This document shows positions 36,504 through 44,955 of a stretch of 45,030 nt of DNA, one piece after another (position 1 is the first letter of the stretch; each line of letters starts with the position of its first letter). The DNA is from Bryobacteraceae bacterium (GTDB lineage: Bacteria > Acidobacteriota > Terriglobia > Bryobacterales > Bryobacteraceae), in assembly GCA_019748195.1 (NCBI GenBank), contig JAIEPW010000035.1:1-45030 (forward strand). Direction: 5' to 3'. Position numbers and translations under genes: made by a program. Below the pieces are notes generated by a model that saw nothing but the letters and a program-made list of their open reading frames with translations, had not been told where the DNA came from and did not search any database.

Positions 36504-37987
36504 ACTGGCTCGACCAAGCGATCACCTGGGTCTCGCCGGAGGCGGGACTGCGCCGTTTGCGCGCGCGCCGGGCCGCGGAACTGGTGCGGCTGGCTTATGA
36601 AGGTGCGCGCAATGACCGGCGCACTGGCGGCTGGGTGACGGCGGGCAACTCAGCGAACGCCGAAATCGGTATTGCGCTGTCGAAGCTGCGGGAACGCTCG
36701 CGGGATCTGATCCGGAACAACGCGTACGCGGCACGAGCGGTGGCAGAGATTGTTGGCAATGCGGTCGGCACTGGTATCACCGTGCAGGCTCGCAGCGGAA
36801 GTCCTGACCGGGACCGGCAAATCAACGAAGCCTGGTCCGTTTGGGCGGAGCAATGCGATGCGGATGGGCAACTCGACTTCTCGGGCATCCAGGCGCTTGT
36901 GGCAAGGACCGTATTCGAGAGCGGCGAGTGCCTCGTTCGTTTCCGGCAACGCCGCGCAGGAGACGGTTTGGCGATTCCGCTGCAATTGCAGGTGCTCGAA
37001 CCGGACTTCCTCGACCAGACGAAGACGCAGAAGACAGCCTCAGGCTACATCATCCAGGGCGTAGAGTTCGATCTGGTTGGAAGGCGCGTTTACTACTGGC
37101 TCTTCGGGCAGCATCCAGGCGACATCGTGCAGACAGGCGTCCGCGGTGGGGCAGGGTTGCAGTCCGTTCGCGTGCCGGCGTCCGAGGTTCTCCATGTCTA
37201 TCGCAAGGACCGGCCCGGCCAGGTCCGCGGCGTGCCGTGGCTGGCGCCCGCCATCGTTACGCTCCGCGATCTCGACGAGTATGAGGAAGCCGAGCTGGTC
37301 CGGAAGAAGATCGAGGCGTGTTTTGCCGCATTCGTCACTCAGCCACAGGGACCGGAAGGACCAACGATTGCGCCGGCGACACCGGATCCGGCAACCGGCA
37401 AGCGGGTTGAGAGTTTTGAGCCTGGCATGATCGAGTACCTCAAGCCCGGCGAAGAGATTTCGTTTGCGGCGCCGTCGGCGTCGGCTGGCTACCGCGACTT
37501 CATCGCCGCGAAGCAGGCGCAAATCGCGACGGGCCTGCAGTTGACCTACGAGCAACTCACCGGCGACCTCTCGCGGGTGAATTACTCCAGCTACCGGGCC
37601 GGGCTCCTCAGCTTTCGCAACGGCATCGAGGGGTTCCGCTGGCTGACTTTCATCCCGATGTTCTGTACGCCGGTGTGGCAGCGCTTCGTTCAGATTGCGA
37701 GCGTCGCCGGATTCATCGGTGACCCGGAACCTGTCCCCGCTGAGTGGACGCCACCGGGATTCGGCAGCGTCGACCCCTACAAGGATTCGGTCGCGACGCT
37801 CAACCGGCTGCGCACAGGAACGCTCACCCTGCGCCAGGCGATCGCGGAACAAGGCTACGACCCCGACGCGCAACTTGACCAGATCGCCGAGATCAACCGG
37901 GTACTAGATGAGCGCGGCATCATTCTCGACTGCGATCCGCGGCGAGTGACTCAGACCGGCACGCAACAGAAGGAACTGAACCAATGA
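36500..37987 (+). CDS. Phage portal protein (lambda family)
   Basis: A 495-residue portal that forms the 12-fold DNA gate of the head. Lambda-type marks: RARRAAELVRLAYEGARNDR, LRERSRDLIRNNAYAARAVA, VLHVYRKDRPGQVRGVPWLA and EQLTGDLSRVNYSSYRAGLL. It sits between gpW and the capsid gene with 4-base overlaps at both ends. Confidence 0.95.
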   Translation: MNWLDQAITWVSPEAGLRRLRARRAAELVRLAYEGARNDRRTGGWVTAGNSANAEIGIALSKLRERSRDLIRNNAYAARAVAEIVGNAVGTGITVQARSGSPDRDRQINEAWSVWAEQCDADGQLDFSGIQALVARTVFESGECLVRFRQRRAGDGLAIPLQLQVLEPDFLDQTKTQKTASGYIIQGVEFDLVGRRVYYWLFGQHPGDIVQTGVRGGAGLQSVRVPASEVLHVYRKDRPGQVRGVPWLAPAIVTLRDLDEYEEAELVRKKIEACFAAFVTQPQGPEGPTIAPATPDPATGKRVESFEPGMIEYLKPGEEISFAAPSASAGYRDFIAAKQAQIATGLQLTYEQLTGDLSRVNYSSYRAGLLSFRNGIEGFRWLTFIPMFCTPVWQRFVQIASVAGFIGDPEPVPAEWTPPGFGSVDPYKDSVATLNRLRTGTLTLRQAIAEQGYDPDAQLDQIAEINRVLDERGIILDCDPRRVTQTGTQQKELNQ

Positions 37988-39864
37988 CAGAACAGATCAC
38001 CCGCGAACGGCTGGCGGCCGAGTTTGAAGCGCTGTCGCCAGCCGGGCGCGAAGACCGCACTGCGACGCTCACCTGGTACACCGGCGCTTCCGTGCGCCGC
38101 TTCGATGGGCGTGGCGCCTTCGAGATGCGCTTCTCGATGGAGCCGCAGTCGATCCGCATGGGCCGCATGGCGAGCGGATCGGCGCCGCTACTCAACTCCC
38201 ACCGCGACTTCACCGTCGATGACGTGATCGGCGTGATCACCAAGGCGTGGGTCGAGAACGGACACGGGAAAGCGACGATCCGCTTCTCGAAGCGCGCCGA
38301 CGTGGATCCGATTTGGCAAGACGTGCAGGACGGCATTCTGCGTAATGCCTCCATGGGCGTGGCCATTCATGCCGTCGAGGATGTGACGCCGAAAGGCGCC
38401 ATTTTGCGCCAGGTGCTCGTCACCGATTGGGAGCCGGAGGAGATCTCTCTGGTGCCCATCGGCGCCGACCCGGGCGCTGGATTTCGATTTGGACGGGCCG
38501 AAAGCCCAAAGGAGCAGATGATGGACGAAACCACTGTCATCGACACGGGCGAACAGTCCCGCGCCGAGATCAATATGGATGCAGAGCGCCAGGCCGCAGC
38601 GTTGGCCGAGCGCACGCGCATCCAGGAACTGGAGAAAGTCGGGCGCGCCGCCGGCCTCGACGGGAAGCTGGTCGCGCAGCACGTTGGCGCGGGCACCTCG
38701 ATCGAGGAGTTCCGCCGGATTGCGCTGGACGAACTTGCCAACCGCAGTGAGGCCACGCCGATTCGCAGTGCCGCCGCCGTCGTGACGCGCGACCAGGCCG
38801 ACACGCGCCGCGCGGGCATCACGGCCGCGCTGTTGCACCGCTACGATCCGGCGGTATTCCCGCTGCACGACGACCTGGGTCGGGATTGGACGGGGCAGAC
38901 GCTCCTCGATCTTGCGCGCGAATGTCTGGAGGCTGCCGGCACGGGAACCCGGCGCATGGCGCGTCACGAGGTGGCGAAGCTTGCGCTCTCGACCTCCGAC
39001 TTCCCGAACATCCTCGCCGACGTCGCGAACAAGACGCTGCGTCAGGCGTATGAGGCTTACCCACGCACGTTCCTGCCGTTCTCGCGCCGGCGCTCGGCGG
39101 TGGACTTCAAGAACATCAACGCGGTGCAGTTGGGCGAGGCTCCGTCCCTGCAGAAAGTGAATGAGAAAGGCGAGTTCACGCACGGTTCGATCGCGGAATC
39201 GAAGGAAACCTACAAGCTCGCCACCTATGGCCGGATCGTCTCGATCACCCGCCAGGTGATCATCAACGACGATCTGAGTGCCTTCACCCGCATCCCTGCC
39301 GGTTTCGGCGTGGCGGCGGCGACCCTGGAGAGCGACACGGTGTGGGGCATCATCAGCGGCAATCCGAACATGGGCGACGGTGTGGCGCTGTTCCATGCGA
39401 CGCACGCGAACCTGAACTCTGGAGGCACTAGCGCTCTGGCACTGACGGGGCTCGGCGGCGGTATGGCGACCATGGCCAAGCAGAAGGGCCTCGACGGCAT
39501 CACGGTGCTGAACATTCAGCCGCGCTACCTGGCGGTTCCCGTGGCCCTGCAACTGACGGCGTTCCAGTTGGTCGCCTCCAACCTCGCGCCGGCGCAATCC
39601 TCGAACGTAGTGCCCGAGTACATCCGGGCGTTGACGCCGATTGCCGAGCCGCGCCTCGATGCGGCCAGCACGGCGGCTTGGTACCTCTTTGCCTCGCCGG
39701 ATCAGATCGACACCGTCGAGTACGCCTACCTCGAAGGCCAGGACGGCGTGTACATCGAGACCCGACAGGGCTTCGACGTGGATGGCGTCGAAATCAAGGC
39801 GCGTCTGGACTTCGGGGCGAAAGCCATCGACTGGCGTGGCATGCAGAAGAACGTCGGCAGCTAA
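37984..39864 (+). CDS. Prohead protease/major capsid protein fusion
   Basis: A 626-residue fusion. Residues 1-180 are an HK97-type prohead protease, with His73 in LLNSHRDF and Ser123 in NASMGVAIH as likely catalytic residues. A scaffold-like helical linker (about 200-260) follows, then a Mu gpT-like capsid domain (ADVANKTLRQAYEAYPRTFL, FKNINAVQLGEAPSLQKVNE, GIISGNPNMGDGVALFHATH). Protease, scaffold and capsid thus come from one chain, presumably separated by self-cleavage during assembly. Confidence 0.93.
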   Translation: MTEQITRERLAAEFEALSPAGREDRTATLTWYTGASVRRFDGRGAFEMRFSMEPQSIRMGRMASGSAPLLNSHRDFTVDDVIGVITKAWVENGHGKATIRFSKRADVDPIWQDVQDGILRNASMGVAIHAVEDVTPKGAILRQVLVTDWEPEEISLVPIGADPGAGFRFGRAESPKEQMMDETTVIDTGEQSRAEINMDAERQAAALAERTRIQELEKVGRAAGLDGKLVAQHVGAGTSIEEFRRIALDELANRSEATPIRSAAAVVTRDQADTRRAGITAALLHRYDPAVFPLHDDLGRDWTGQTLLDLARECLEAAGTGTRRMARHEVAKLALSTSDFPNILADVANKTLRQAYEAYPRTFLPFSRRRSAVDFKNINAVQLGEAPSLQKVNEKGEFTHGSIAESKETYKLATYGRIVSITRQVIINDDLSAFTRIPAGFGVAAATLESDTVWGIISGNPNMGDGVALFHATHANLNSGGTSALALTGLGGGMATMAKQKGLDGITVLNIQPRYLAVPVALQLTAFQLVASNLAPAQSSNVVPEYIRALTPIAEPRLDAASTAAWYLFASPDQIDTVEYAYLEGQDGVYIETRQGFDVDGVEIKARLDFGAKAIDWRGMQKNVGS

Positions 39865-39876
39865 GGAGAACTGGAC

Positions 39877-40218
39877 ATGAAGAACTACGTACAGAAGGGC
39901 GAAACCCTCACGCTCACTGCACCCTATGCCGTCAGCTCCGGCGGCGGGGCGCTGGTCGGCTCTGTCTTCGGTGTCGCGGCCAACGACTACGGCAACGGCG
40001 AAGAAGGCGAGTTTCAGGTCGCCGGCGTCTTCGACCTCACGCGCGAGACGGGCGCCAGCACCGGCTTCAGCCAAGGTGCCCTCATCTATTGGGACAACAC
40101 CAACAAGCGCATCACCAAGACGGTCGGCACGAACAAGCTGATCGGCGTGGCGGTGAAGGCCGCCGCCGACGGTGATGCGACGGGACGCGTCCGGCTCAAC
40201 GGAGCATTCATCGCCTGA
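39877..40218 (+). CDS. DUF2190 family capsid decoration protein
   Basis: A 113-residue protein with KGETLTLTAPYAVSSGGGAL, VFGVAANDYGNGEEGEFQVA and ALIYWDNTNKRITK, the DUF2190 pattern. Members stabilise phage heads directly after the capsid gene, as here. AAGGAG precedes the ATG. Confidence 0.88.
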   Translation: MKNYVQKGETLTLTAPYAVSSGGGALVGSVFGVAANDYGNGEEGEFQVAGVFDLTRETGASTGFSQGALIYWDNTNKRITKTVGTNKLIGVAVKAAADGDATGRVRLNGAFIA

Positions 40219-40517
40219 TGAGCTTCGCGGAATCGACAGCCCGGATGGACGAGGCCTGCCTGCGCGTCTTCGGCAAGGACGTCACGTACCTGCCCCAAGC
40301 GGGCGGGCAGACCACCATCCGAGGAGTGTTCGAATCCACGCGAGAGCCCGAGGACGCCTCCCCCGGCGTCTATGCGGTGCTTTTCGTTCGGCTTGCTGAC
40401 CTGCCGGCTGCCCCGCTACGAGGGGACGAAGTAGAGGTCGACGGCACCACCTACAAGGTGTTCGAGATCGAAGCAGACACGAGCGGAAGCGCCGTTTTGC
40501 GGATGCGGCAGGTATAG
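40218..40517 (+). CDS. Head-tail joining protein (gpFII-like)
   Basis: A 99-residue protein in a TGATG overlap with the DUF2190 gene. The pattern GVFESTREPEDASPGVYAVL, then LRGDEVEVDGTTYKVFEIEA, fits the small head-tail connectors that follow the capsid. It probably attaches the tail to the filled head. Confidence 0.72.
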   Translation: MSFAESTARMDEACLRVFGKDVTYLPQAGGQTTIRGVFESTREPEDASPGVYAVLFVRLADLPAAPLRGDEVEVDGTTYKVFEIEADTSGSAVLRMRQV

Positions 40518-40519
40518 CG

Positions 40520-40975
40520 ATGGCAACGGTTCGGGTCTACCAGAAGAAGCAACTCCGGCTCGACCTGCTCAACTTCCGACAGAACCAAATGTTTAAGGTA
40601 GGCAACGTCGGCGTGGCGGCCGTGAAGAACCGGTTGTCCGCGGCGCAGGGCCCCGCTGACAGCCCGGCCAAGCCGCTCACTAAGCGCTACGCCATCCGGA
40701 AGACAAAGCTCGGCAGGGGTAACCGGCGCACGCTGTCGCTCACCGGCGACATGCTGCGCAACTTCATGGTCCGGACCGTGAGCGAGAACAAGGCCAAGGC
40801 GAGCCTCAGCACGCGCAAGGATCGCATCAAGGCTTGGATCAACCAGAAGATCGAGCCTTGGGTGGTGCTGTCGCCCAAGAATCGGTCGGCGGTGACTGAG
40901 GCGACGCGCCGCATTCTGATCGAAATGAAACCACGGATGGTGATCGAACGAATGCTGGGGGGCAAGCAGCGATGA
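40520..40975 (+). CDS. HK97 gp10/gpG-like phage morphogenesis protein
   Basis: A 151-residue very basic protein (FKVGNVGVAAVKNRLSAAQG, KAKLGR-like region RKTKLGRGNRRTLSLTGDML). LSLTGDMLRN is the common motif of phage morphogenesis proteins at this position. It lies 2 bases after the connector gene and overlaps the next gene by 4. Confidence 0.72.
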   Translation: MATVRVYQKKQLRLDLLNFRQNQMFKVGNVGVAAVKNRLSAAQGPADSPAKPLTKRYAIRKTKLGRGNRRTLSLTGDMLRNFMVRTVSENKAKASLSTRKDRIKAWINQKIEPWVVLSPKNRSAVTEATRRILIEMKPRMVIERMLGGKQR

Positions 40976-41445
40976 TTGACCCTTCGGAACTCGTCGATCG
41001 CCTGGTGACGTTGCTGCGGGACATCCCTGACCTCGTTGCGGAAATGGGTGGCGATCCCGAGCGCATCTACGCCTACCATGACCAGTACCCGAAGCGATCG
41101 AGCCTCGCCAATGCCATTCACACCATGCCGGAGCCAGGCATTATGGTCGTCTGGCAGGGCACGCAGCCGGGCAGCTTCGGCACCGTCGATGTTTGGAAGC
41201 ACCAGGTCACGCTGTACCTGCGCGCACCCGAAACCTTCGACGGCGATCCGCCGACCGCCTACTACCGGTTGTTCCGGCTGATCACGAAGGGCATCCCGGC
41301 GTCCGGCACCGCGCCGATGCTCTACACCACAGTGCATCCGTCTTGCCACCCGATGGACCTGCCGCTGATCCAGCGGCAAACGGATGCGGAGGGGCTCGAC
41401 TACTTCGAGGTGCCGCTGACATTTACGGAGATGGGAGATGAGTGA
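40972..41445 (+). CDS. Tail terminator-like protein
   Basis: A 157-residue protein at the place of the tail terminator (gpU/gp11-like). LVDRLVTLLRDIPDLVAEMG at the start, TVDVWKHQVTLYLRAPE in the middle and FEVPLTFTEMGDE at the end give the alpha/beta shape of that fold. It would cap the tail tube and set its join to the head. Confidence 0.65.
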   Translation: MIDPSELVDRLVTLLRDIPDLVAEMGGDPERIYAYHDQYPKRSSLANAIHTMPEPGIMVVWQGTQPGSFGTVDVWKHQVTLYLRAPETFDGDPPTAYYRLFRLITKGIPASGTAPMLYTTVHPSCHPMDLPLIQRQTDAEGLDYFEVPLTFTEMGDE

Positions 41446-41614
41446 AACCGTTTGGATGCTGCCTCCGCACGGGTTGGGTGAGCCACTCGAAGTAGAGGCA
41501 ACGCACACTGTGCTCGTGCCCTTGATGAACGCTGGCTGGAACCAGTGCCCGCCACCGGAGAAAGAAAACCATGTCGACGACGAGACTCCAAGAACTTCAG
41601 ATCTGCTTCGGTAA
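41438..41614 (+). CDS. Small hypothetical protein (58 aa) in the tail module
   Basis: The frame starts at an ATG overlapping the terminator stop by 8 bases and reads MSETVWMLPPHGLGEPLEVE, then HTVLVPLMNAGWNQCPPP. It overlaps the tail-tube start by 44 bases. Short proteins of this form occur between terminator and tube genes in some siphophages. No function known. Confidence 0.6.
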   Translation: MSETVWMLPPHGLGEPLEVEATHTVLVPLMNAGWNQCPPPEKENHVDDETPRTSDLLR

Positions 41615-42611
41615 GCAGAAGCAGGCCGACATCGCGACGGCAAACACCGCCGTGCAGATGTGGCAACTGCGCAAGCTGAACGCCGCGCTCGCGAACCCGA
41701 GGCTCAACACCGAAAGCGACGCCGAGGAGTTTGGCAAAGGCCACGAGTTCCCGACGCAATCGTTCCAGACGTCCTGGGACGTGAACGGGACGCTTGAAAA
41801 GTACCTCGGTGCGGAGATCGGGGCCTGGGCCATGGCCTACGGGCTCGGGAAGGTAGTCAAGTCCGGAACACTCCCCAACCTCACCTACACGTGCACGCCG
41901 CTCATGCCGGCCAACGGCGACTCGGCCGAACTGCCGTACTTCAGCTTCGTCGAGCAGATCCGCCCGGGTGCCGGCGTGGTGGTCGATCGCATGGCGGTCG
42001 GCTGCGTAGTGGAAGGCTGGACGATCACCATCGGCTCGGGCCCGGGGCGCGCCAACTCGAAGATCACCGTCGAATTTGTTGGCTCCGGCAAGTACACGGA
42101 GCCTTCGGCGATCACCATGCCGGCGGCCACTGTGGAGAAGCTGCTCCCGTCGGCATCGCTGTCGCTTTCGATCAACGGCGTCAACTACGTCTCGAACAAG
42201 AACATCGTCTCGCTGGAGGCGTCGTGGAAGAACAACGTCCGGATGGATGGCGGGTTCTATCCGGGCTCCGGTTTCCAGACGCCGGGCGACGGCACGAGCG
42301 GCGCTATCCGCGGCCGCCTCGAGTTCGGCAACCGGCAAGGCATGCTCAAATTCGTCGCGCGGTTTGAGAACGGTTCGACGGAACTGACGAAGCTGAAGAA
42401 CCAGTCCACCGGCACGGCGGTGATCGGCCTCAGCTACGACGCCAACAACGCTCTCGAAATCACCTGGCAGAAGGTCTCCTTCGCAACCGCTGAACTGGGT
42501 GAGACGGACGGCATTGTCACGATTGCGGTCGACTGCCTGCCGATGTGGGACGCAACCAATGGAATCGTCTCCGCCGTTGCGAAGTGCGGCGTGGACGGAA
42601 TCTGCCAGTAA
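41571..42611 (+). CDS. Major tail tube protein
   Basis: A 346-residue protein (MSTTRLQELQICFGKQKQAD, AEEFGKGHEFPTQSFQTSWD, LKFVARFENGSTELTKLKNQ) with a beta-rich pattern and the position of the tail tube between the terminator and the tail chaperone. Repeated Gly/Ser/Thr-rich strands (SLSLSINGVNYVSNKNIVSL) are typical of stacked tube rings. It would form the inner tube through which DNA passes. Confidence 0.8.
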   Translation: MSTTRLQELQICFGKQKQADIATANTAVQMWQLRKLNAALANPRLNTESDAEEFGKGHEFPTQSFQTSWDVNGTLEKYLGAEIGAWAMAYGLGKVVKSGTLPNLTYTCTPLMPANGDSAELPYFSFVEQIRPGAGVVVDRMAVGCVVEGWTITIGSGPGRANSKITVEFVGSGKYTEPSAITMPAATVEKLLPSASLSLSINGVNYVSNKNIVSLEASWKNNVRMDGGFYPGSGFQTPGDGTSGAIRGRLEFGNRQGMLKFVARFENGSTELTKLKNQSTGTAVIGLSYDANNALEITWQKVSFATAELGETDGIVTIAVDCLPMWDATNGIVSAVAKCGVDGICQ

Positions 42612-42623
42612 GGACCACGCTCA

Positions 42624-43244
42624 ATGGAAACTAAGACTGCTGTATTTGACGCGAGCCGTCCGGTGACGGTGAACCTCCGGACGCCAGATGGCATGAAGAC
42701 GATCCGGGTGCGGTTCCCAACGGACGAGGAGTGGATCGACCGTCAACGGAAGCGCAAGGTGATCGTGAAGCAACTCGGACGGGGCGTTTCGGAAACGACC
42801 ATCCCCGATTCCCAGGACGTCGATGGCACGCTGCTCGCCAAGATCCGAGTCGGCGAGGACGACGGGCCGGCGGTCGATCCGTTCGAGGCCAGCCGCGTCA
42901 TTGAACAACTCAGCCAGGCTGAGGTGGATGATGTCTCCTCGATCGGCGACGGATTCCGCGTGACGGTTCGGGTGCTCAGCGGTACGGTCACCCATGAGCT
43001 ACGGATGCCCTCAGCAAAGGATGTGTTTGATTACCGGCGCGGCTTCGCACGCGTGCTCGACTTGCCCTACAACCGCCAGGAATTGGTCATTAACCTCGCG
43101 CCGGCTGCGACGCTGTATAAGAAGCTGATCCAGTCGTCGGAGGGCTACGCGGGCGATGTCCCGATTATCCACCAGGCCGTCGCTGTCAAAGCCGCGATCG
43201 ACGCCCTCGATGCCATCTTCCAGGAGACCAGCGACCCAAACTGA
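42624..43244 (+). CDS. Tail assembly chaperone (gpG-like)
   Basis: A 206-residue acidic protein directly after the tail tube, with no membrane segment. Its start (MKTIRVRFPTDEEWIDRQRK region) and helical end (KLIQSSEGYAGDVPIIHQAV) suit a tail assembly chaperone. The last codons CCA AAC TGA lie in the heptamer CCCAAAC, a -1 slip site that would join it to the next frame, as gpG/gpGT in lambda. Confidence 0.72.
   Translation: METKTAVFDASRPVTVNLRTPDGMKTIRVRFPTDEEWIDRQRKRKVIVKQLGRGVSETTIPDSQDVDGTLLAKIRVGEDDGPAVDPFEASRVIEQLSQAEVDDVSSIGDGFRVTVRVLSGTVTHELRMPSAKDVFDYRRGFARVLDLPYNRQELVINLAPAATLYKKLIQSSEGYAGDVPIIHQAVAVKAAIDALDAIFQETSDPN
43235..43241 (+). promoter_or_regulatory. CCCAAAC -1 frameshift site
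   Basis: Read in frame the heptamer is C CCA AAC, followed at once by TGA. It fits the X XXY YYZ pattern (X=C, Y=A, Z=C). A -1 slip changes CCA AAC to CCC AAA and continues as CTG ACA CAC through a 109-codon open frame that has no start of its own. Confidence 0.7.
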
Positions 43245-43570
43245 CACACGGGGAGTGGCCGGAGCAGCCCTCCCTGCGGTTTCTCATCCACTGGGCACTC
43301 CGCCGCGAGGAACTGTGCGATCCCGGCCTCTGCCCCGATGCTCCGGATGAAGGTGGGAGGTGCGACCACTGCCCGCTGGACAAACTGGATGCCGCACAGA
43401 GTTCCGAAGCCGGGCTGTTGATCCGACGCTCGGTCGACTTGCGAACCGCGCTCAAACTCGGCGTCCGACTCGACCTGTCGGAGATCCGAGCGGATGAGTT
43501 TCTATTGTTGCTGCTACTCGAAGAAGCACGCAGTCGATTGGAACGCGAGCGGCTGGCCATCGCTACGTGA
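43235..43570 (+). CDS. Tail assembly chaperone C-terminal extension (gpT-like, made by -1 frameshift)
   Basis: The frame continues for 109 residues beyond the slip: LTHGEWPEQPSLRFLIHWAL, a Cys-rich segment (CDPGLCPDAPDEGGRCDHC), a helix (LRTALKLGVRLDLSEIRADE) and FLLLLLLEEARSRLERERLA. It has no ATG, GTG or TTG near its start, so the frameshift is the natural way to make it. The full product would be about 315 residues. The long product brings the tape measure to the tail tube in lambda; here no tape measure follows. Confidence 0.68.
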   Translation, partial: PKLTHGEWPEQPSLRFLIHWALRREELCDPGLCPDAPDEGGRCDHCPLDKLDAAQSSEAGLLIRRSVDLRTALKLGVRLDLSEIRADEFLLLLLLEEARSRLERERLAIAT

Positions 43571-43757
43571 AGTCGCGGGGGACAGCTCGTTACGGTGATC
43601 TTGGTCGCCACTGTCCAGTTTGCCGACAATTGGGGAAGTGGCCGTTTTTTGCTTGTTTTTCCCGCACTCCTGCCAGTATCTTGCCAACCCGCACTGGCTC
43701 TTGCACCCGCTTAGTAACGATACCAAGCAGACTCGGACAAGTGTCACAATTACAAAT
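43571..43757. other. Junction between truncated prophage and serine hydrolase gene
   Basis: No supported gene. The coding pattern of the tail module ends at 43570, and the DNA becomes more AT-rich with T runs (43643-43660). A tape-measure gene would be expected here. An IS or deletion scar is likely, but no direct repeat or inverted repeat is visible. The upstream region of the hydrolase probably holds its promoter, which I cannot pin down. Confidence 0.45.
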
Positions 43758-44909
43758 ATGATCAGGTTCTTGGTGCATACGCGGAGGTGCTTCCTCTCAG
43801 CGGCGGCCCTGCCTCTGTGTTTGCATACCGGAAGCGGACAAGTGAAACCCACACAAGAACGGGCCGGCAAGTCTCTAGAAGTTGACCGGCTTTTCGCCGC
43901 CTGGGATTCTCCGTCAGGGCCGGGCGCCGCAGTGATCGTCACGGACCAGAAAGAAATCGTTCATCGTAGAGGGTATGGACTGGCTGATCGCGAGCGAAGG
44001 AGTCCGTTCCGGACAGACACACCGTCATTGATTGGATCAATGGCCAAGCAGTTCGTGGCGATGCCCATTATGATCCTGCGCGATAGAGGCGTTCTCTCGT
44101 ACGACGATCCGGTGGCAAAGTTCCTTCCTGAAACTGGTGCACGCGGGCAGTCCATCAGACTTCGCCACTTGCTCAACCACACCTCGGGTCTTGGTCAATT
44201 TGAGGAGTATCGAGACCGGCGAAACAGCAGCATTCCGAAGACCGAGGAAGAAATCGTGGATGACTACGTGACGAGAGCTACCATTCGATTCTCTCCTGGC
44301 GAGAAATTCGAGTACTGCAATGGCGGCTATGTCGTGTTGGCGTCGGTCGCGGCAAAGGCCGCGAACATGCCGTTCCGCAATCTCATGGACGAGTGGGTAT
44401 TCAAGCGGGTTGGAATGAACCGAACGTTTTTTGCCGAAGATCATGCAAAGCTGACCGCTACGCCAAGGGCGATTGGGTACTCCAAAGAGCGCTTTGGCCT
44501 GAAAGTGAGCGAGACACTTGAAGCCCTACGCCTGTATGGCGGCGCAGCTAGCATCTTCTCCACCGTGGATGACCTGCAGAAATGGGAGCAGGCGCTTCAT
44601 TCGTCGATGCTTGTAAGGGATGAGACACTCGCCGAAGCATTCCGTGGTGGGCGCTTGAATGACGGTAGCCCGCTGGCGTACGGGTTCGGGTGGGAAAACA
44701 TGCGTTATCAGGGTGTGCGCTACATGGTTCATCCAGGCGGCTGGGCGGGTTTCAAATCCTTCATTTTGCGATTTCCCGATCAGGGTTTCTCGGCGATTGC
44801 TTTGTCGAACCACAGCGGGTTCGATTTGGTCGGCCTCCCGCTTTCGATTGCACGCATTTACTTGTCGGATCGGATTAAAGTCCCATCGAGAATGTTCAAT
44901 GTGCAATAG
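43758..44909 (+). CDS. Tat-exported serine hydrolase (class C beta-lactamase/DD-peptidase family S12)
   Basis: A 383-residue protein from the ATG at 43758; an upstream start would hide the signal peptide. The N-terminus (TRRCFLSAAALPL) is a twin-arginine signal, so export folded to the periplasm is likely. The active site has SMAK (Ser94, Lys97), YCN (Tyr186, Asn188) and HPGG (325-328), the three motifs of the S12 family. The substrate cannot be told: peptidoglycan, beta-lactams or small esters are all possible. Base use differs from the phage genes, so it is host DNA or a separate insert. Confidence 0.9.
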   Translation: MIRFLVHTRRCFLSAAALPLCLHTGSGQVKPTQERAGKSLEVDRLFAAWDSPSGPGAAVIVTDQKEIVHRRGYGLADRERRSPFRTDTPSLIGSMAKQFVAMPIMILRDRGVLSYDDPVAKFLPETGARGQSIRLRHLLNHTSGLGQFEEYRDRRNSSIPKTEEEIVDDYVTRATIRFSPGEKFEYCNGGYVVLASVAAKAANMPFRNLMDEWVFKRVGMNRTFFAEDHAKLTATPRAIGYSKERFGLKVSETLEALRLYGGAASIFSTVDDLQKWEQALHSSMLVRDETLAEAFRGGRLNDGSPLAYGFGWENMRYQGVRYMVHPGGWAGFKSFILRFPDQGFSAIALSNHSGFDLVGLPLSIARIYLSDRIKVPSRMFNVQ

Positions 44910-44955
44910 CGCGACGCCTCTAACGGCCTCTAACGAACTGGCATTTCGTCAAATG

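Noticed and set aside
38188-40074. 628-codon minus-strand frame opposite the capsid gene
   Set aside because: Long open antisense frames are common in GC-rich genes. The translation is His/Arg/Asp-rich with no domain, and the plus strand has a clear capsid gene.
43571-43757. Start of a tape-measure gene or of an IS at the prophage break
   Set aside because: Translations in all three plus frames stop early or give no tape-measure pattern, and no paired inverted repeat was found for an IS end.
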